A stretch of 64,000 bases of DNA from Rhizobium sullae (GTDB lineage Bacteria > Pseudomonadota > Alphaproteobacteria > Rhizobiales > Rhizobiaceae): positions 186,001 through 250,000 of the forward strand of contig NZ_CP104144.1 of assembly GCF_025200715.1 (NCBI RefSeq), given 5' to 3'. Positions 60,766 to 64,000 of the stretch are shown one piece after another. The notes beneath the pieces are model-generated. The model made no database searches, was not told the DNA's origin, and was given only the letters and a program-made list of their open reading frames with translations. Position 1 is the stretch's first letter; each line of letters begins with the position of its first letter. The position numbers and the translations under genes were made by a program.

Positions 60766-61794
60766 CTAGCGTGAGGCCACCCAGTCGTGCCAATCGTTTT
60801 CATCACCATGGAAGACGTTGAGGTCGATCCGGCCATCGACACCGTGCGAGAGGCCAGAGCCCGAATACTGCCAGAAAACCCACTTGCGCTTCGGGTAGAC
60901 CTTGGAGGGATGAGCGGCCACCGAGCGCAGCCAGAAGGGATAGTCGGGAAACGCGCCCTTCAGGTTGTCGCGATAGAAGTCCGGAGCCGTGTAGATGATC
61001 GGCCGCTGGCCATAGTGCCGCTCCAGCTTGTCCATGAAGACCTGCATTTTTTCCAGCACCCGCTCGCGCGAAGGCCGCCGCTTGCAGCTCGATTCACCAT
61101 TCCATTCGACGTCGATAACCGGCGGAAGAGCGCCCGCTTCCTTCGGAACGTTGCGGATGAACCAGTCGGCCTGTTCGCCGGCCGTCCGGCACCAGTAGAA
61201 GAAGTGATAGGCGCCGCGCTTCAAGCCGGCTTCCTTGGCCCTGCGCCAGTTCTTCCTGAACATCGGATCGAGATGGTCGCCGCCGTCCGTCGCCTTGATA
61301 TAGGCGAAGTTTGCACCCTGCGTTCTGAGTCTTTCCCAGTCGATCTCGCCCTGCCAGCGTGAGATGTCGACGCCATGCACGGCAAGTTTTCTGGGCGAGA
61401 TGGACCCGAAGTTAATCGGTTTGGCGTCGCGGAAGCCATAGCTGTAAATCTGCGATCGCGTTTGCGGAGCCGCCCTCATCTCGGGCTTGGCCGGCGCCAG
61501 CATGGCAATAGGCCGTTCCGACGGAATGGGAGCGCCGACCGTTCTGGCGGCCGGTGCGAATGCTTGCGACTGAGGGACCTGGCCTGCCCAGGCCAATTCT
61601 TCCTGCGGCGCGCTGGCTGCCGCTGCCGCTTCGCCGACATTTCCAGACGGTACGAGATTGGATGGTGGGACGACCGAGCTTGTCGTTTCTTGCGACGGTT
61701 GTCCCGCCCGGACATTTTCCGGGGGAGGGCCAGATGCACAGCCCGACACAGTCAGGCAGGCAAGAAAGATTGCTGTCACATCCGATAGACGCAT
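60766..61794 (-). CDS. GH25-type lysozyme lipoprotein
   Basis: This 342-residue protein has a lipoprotein signal (MRLSDVTAIFLACLTVSGC). A low-complexity Pro/Ala/Ser linker of about 120 residues follows, then a GH25 muramidase domain: VHGVDISRWQGEIDWERL, ANFAYIKATDGGDHLDPMF, GAYHFFYWCRTAGEQADWF, VIDVEWNG with the catalytic acid region, and WFWQYSG-like VFWQYSGSGLSHGVDGRIDLNVF near the end. It should cleave peptidoglycan in the periplasm, anchored to a membrane. The ATG at 61794 gives a normal lipoprotein signal. Confidence 0.9.
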   Translation of the reverse strand: MRLSDVTAIFLACLTVSGCASGPPPENVRAGQPSQETTSSVVPPSNLVPSGNVGEAAAAASAPQEELAWAGQVPQSQAFAPAARTVGAPIPSERPIAMLAPAKPEMRAAPQTRSQIYSYGFRDAKPINFGSISPRKLAVHGVDISRWQGEIDWERLRTQGANFAYIKATDGGDHLDPMFRKNWRRAKEAGLKRGAYHFFYWCRTAGEQADWFIRNVPKEAGALPPVIDVEWNGESSCKRRPSRERVLEKMQVFMDKLERHYGQRPIIYTAPDFYRDNLKGAFPDYPFWLRSVAAHPSKVYPKRKWVFWQYSGSGLSHGVDGRIDLNVFHGDENDWHDWVASR

Positions 61795-61953
61795 AAGAAC
61801 CCGTACGCAAAACAACTGCCGCCGACGGCAATCCATGCCGTGGGGACCCACTGGCGTGAATGGCTAACGGAAAATTACCAAAAAAGACTGAATCCAATCT
61901 TTACCGGCAAGGTTAACGGCGCGACGAATTTCTACAGGGTACGACCGACCGAT

Positions 61954-63132
61954 CTACGCCAGATACTTTTCTGTCAGCCGGGCCCACATGGCGGCCCCAA
62001 CCGTCAGATTCTCGTCCGCAAAGTCGAATTTCGAGCTGTGCAGGATTTCCGAGTTAAGCCCGTTGCCAAGACGCAGGAAGCAGCCCGGCTTGTGCTCGAG
62101 AAAATGGGAAAAATCCTCGCTCCCGGGGATCAATGGGCAGGTCAAAATCTTGTCCGTATCGACAAGCTCCTCCGCAACGGTGCGGGCAAACTCCGTCTCC
62201 TTCTCCGAATTGATGACGACGGGGTGCCCGCGCACATAATCGATTTCGAAGCCGGCGCCATAACCCTCGGCCACAGTCGCGGTGAGCTTGCGAATTCTCC
62301 CTTCCAGAATGTCTCTTATCGCCGGTTCGAAGGACCGGACGCTGAGCGAAAGCGTTGCGATGTCCGGAATGACGTTCGAGGCTTCGCCGGCATGGATGGA
62401 GCCGACGGTGACCACTGCCGTTTGCGTGGGATCAATGCTGCGCGAAACGACCGACTGCAGTGAAACGACGAGATTGCAGGCAATGACGACCGGGTCGACT
62501 GTCAGATGCGGCCTGGAGGCATGGCCGCCCTTTCCCTTGATGGTGACTTTTACCGTATCGGCAGCAGCCATCAATGGACCGGAACGCAGGAGCCAGGTGC
62601 CCTCTGGCGCGCCGGGGTGATTGTGCAGCCCGAAAATTGCGTCACACGGGAAGCGTTCGAACAATCCGTCGGCGATCATCGCCTGCGCCCCGCTTGCCGT
62701 ACCGGCTTCCTCGGCGGGCTGGAAAATCAGGTTGACTGTTCCGTCAAAACGGCGCGTGCGCGCCAGATATTCCGCGGCCCCAAGCAGCATCGTCGTGTGG
62801 CCGTCGTGACCGCATGCATGCATCTTGCCGGCTGCCCTGCTCGCATAAGGCAGGCCTGTTTCCTCCTGGATCGGAAGGGCATCCATATCGGCGCGGATCG
62901 CAATACTGCGCGCGCCGTTGCCCACCTTGAGACGCGCGACGACCCCATGGCCGCCGACATTGCGCAACACGTCGTAGCCCCAGGACTCCAGTTTCTCGGC
63001 GACGAAGCGTGCGGTTTCCGCCTCTTCGAACGACAGTTCCGGATTGGCGTGAAGATGCCGGCGCGTCGCTTCAAGCTCTGCCTTGAGCGGCTCGAAGTCG
63101 GAGATACGGGCAAAAGCATTGTCGCGTGTCAT
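61954..63132 (-). CDS. M20-family amidohydrolase (hippurate hydrolase-like)
   Basis: This 392-residue cytosolic enzyme has the M20 metal ligands in KMHACGHDGHTTMLLG near residue 103 and the paired carboxylate in IFQPAEEAGTASGA near 136, with a dimerisation lid inserted between about 185 and 300 and SEDFSHFLE near 350. It hydrolyses N-acyl amino acids or similar amides. The neighbouring amino-acid ABC ATPase, read in the same direction with 86 bases between, suggests it works on a compound imported by that system. Confidence 0.9.
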   Translation of the reverse strand: MTRDNAFARISDFEPLKAELEATRRHLHANPELSFEEAETARFVAEKLESWGYDVLRNVGGHGVVARLKVGNGARSIAIRADMDALPIQEETGLPYASRAAGKMHACGHDGHTTMLLGAAEYLARTRRFDGTVNLIFQPAEEAGTASGAQAMIADGLFERFPCDAIFGLHNHPGAPEGTWLLRSGPLMAAADTVKVTIKGKGGHASRPHLTVDPVVIACNLVVSLQSVVSRSIDPTQTAVVTVGSIHAGEASNVIPDIATLSLSVRSFEPAIRDILEGRIRKLTATVAEGYGAGFEIDYVRGHPVVINSEKETEFARTVAEELVDTDKILTCPLIPGSEDFSHFLEHKPGCFLRLGNGLNSEILHSSKFDFADENLTVGAAMWARLTEKYLA

Positions 63133-63218
63133 CAGTTGGTTCCAATAGATAGAATGAACGGGATTGTCGCGCCGCGTTCTACTGGCGCGGGCAGGATGCT
63201 GAGCGCTAGGATTGCCGG

Positions 63219-63998
63219 CTAGATGAAGCGCGCCAGAAAGCTTCTCGTGCGTTGATGCTGGGGATTGCCGAGGACATCTTCGGGCTTGCCGTGTTCGACG
63301 ACTTTGCCGCCATCCATGAAGATGACCCGATCGGCCGCCTCGCGTGCAAACCCGATCTCGTGTGTCACGACGATCATGGTCAGCCCCTGGCTTGCCAGGT
63401 CGCGCATCGTAGAAAGGACCTCGCCGACGAGTTCGGGATCGAGTGCGGAGGTCGGCTCGTCGAACAGCATCAGCTTCGGCTTGATCGCCAGAGCCCGTGC
63501 GATCGCCACACGCTGCTGCTGGCCGCCGGAAAGCTGGCGCGGATAACTGCCGGCTTTTTCCGAAAGCCCGACGCGCTCCAGAAGCATCAACGCATTTTCC
63601 GTCGCAGCCTTGCGGCTTTCGCCGTGGATGCCGACCGGCGCTTCGATGATGTTTTCGAGCGCGGTCATATGCGGATAGAGGTTGAACTGCTGGAAGACCA
63701 TGCCGATCTTGCGCCGCTGTGCAGCGATCGCATTGTTGGAGAGTTTTTCAAGGCGGCCGTTTCGCAACCGGTAGCCGATCTGTTCTCCGTCGACCATGAT
63801 CGAGCCTTGATTGATGGATTCCAGATGATTGATGCAGCGCAGGAAGGTCGATTTGCCCGAGCCGGAGGGCCCGAGGATGACCACGACCTCGCCAGGGGAG
63901 ACATCGAGATCGATCCCTTTCAGGACCTCTAGATTGTCGAAGGACTTGTGAACATTGCGCGCGTGGACGAGCGGTTCGACAGCTACAACGGCATTCAA
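63219..63998 (-). CDS. polar amino-acid ABC transporter ATPase (GlnQ-like)
   Basis: This 259-residue protein has Walker A GPSGSGKSTFLRCINHLE near residue 42, the Q-loop MVFQQFNLYPHMTALENI, the signature LSGGQQQRVAIARAL and Walker B LMLFDEPTSALDP, all in the GlnQ/HisP pattern with the typical GSIMVDG-type loop. It energises an importer for polar amino acids or opines. Its permease and binding-protein genes should lie beyond the window edge. The visible ATG at 63998 is two bases from the edge, so an earlier start cannot be excluded. Confidence 0.92.
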   Translation of the reverse strand: MNAVVAVEPLVHARNVHKSFDNLEVLKGIDLDVSPGEVVVILGPSGSGKSTFLRCINHLESINQGSIMVDGEQIGYRLRNGRLEKLSNNAIAAQRRKIGMVFQQFNLYPHMTALENIIEAPVGIHGESRKAATENALMLLERVGLSEKAGSYPRQLSGGQQQRVAIARALAIKPKLMLFDEPTSALDPELVGEVLSTMRDLASQGLTMIVVTHEIGFAREAADRVIFMDGGKVVEHGKPEDVLGNPQHQRTRSFLARFI

Positions 63999-64000
63999 CG

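Overview
The window looks like part of a Rhizobiaceae genome (Rhizobium, Sinorhizobium or Agrobacterium type), probably an accessory replicon or a variable chromosomal region. The evidence is high GC with rhizobial codon use, a high density of sugar ABC and TRAP transporters each with its own GntR, LysR or TetR regulator, and small families common in this group (DUF1127, DUF982, DUF4167, SPW repeat, PraR-like XRE regulators). I saw no rRNA, tRNA, CRISPR array or complete insertion sequence. Family names rest on motif recognition, not on a database search.

Layout. (1) 1-11150: a D-apiose uptake and catabolism locus. It holds apnL (cut by the window edge), apsD, a ribose-type ABC transporter with a DUF2291 lipoprotein, apnO, oiaK, the RuBisCO-like decarboxylase oiaX, and a divergent GntR regulator. 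Two related operator-like sites lie in front of the two operons. (2) 11400-16305: small secreted and cytosolic proteins, then a TetR regulator divergent from a MacA/FtsX/LolD-type ABC efflux operon, with a perfect 19-bp palindrome between them. (3) 16400-20150: a TRAP transporter of the DctP/Q/M type with two intercistronic hairpins and a terminator. (4) 20176-21425: SPW-repeat protein, acylphosphatase, small ORF. (5) 21860-26719: the most interesting locus. A PraR-like XRE regulator, a BTAD/TPR regulator, a 74-residue candidate precursor peptide, a YcaO protein, a TfuA protein and a small helical protein follow one another on the + strand. This is a candidate ribosomally made, YcaO/TfuA-modified (possibly thioamidated) peptide cluster, related in logic to trifolitoxin. 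(6) 27400-34340: a small ORF, a GNAT enzyme, then a carbohydrate operon (DapA-type aldolase, GntR, ABC binding protein, two permeases, PfkB kinase) without its own ATPase. (7) 34479-40100: DUF1127/LysR pair, phosphotransferase, methyltransferase, DUF6880 protein, and decayed AraC and Vsr genes. (8) 40217-44983: a YhaO/YhaN-like nuclease and SMC-type ATPase pair. (9) 45333-53061: SnoaL, DUF4167, ArsR/SRPBCC, SDR/LysR and TetR/RidA modules, the ArsR and TetR modules with conspicuous inverted-repeat operators. (10) 53390-64000: a secreted metalloprotease-like protein, a glycine-zipper lipoprotein, a HipBA module with three operator-like repeats, a methyltransferase, a hydrolase remnant, DUF982, an MNT-HEPN fusion, a GH25 lipoprotein, an M20 amidohydrolase and a polar amino-acid ABC ATPase.

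How the genes work together. In region 1 the binding protein, permease and ATPase import apiose. ApsD and ApnL turn it into apionate, ApnO into 3-oxo-isoapionate, OiaK phosphorylates it, and OiaX decarboxylates it to L-erythrulose 1-phosphate. The later isomerases that lead to erythrose 4-phosphate are not in the window. In region 5 the two regulators probably control the peptide operon directly downstream of them. Several stretches of 300-800 bases carry no convincing gene, and these plus the pseudogenes suggest an accessory region with considerable turnover.
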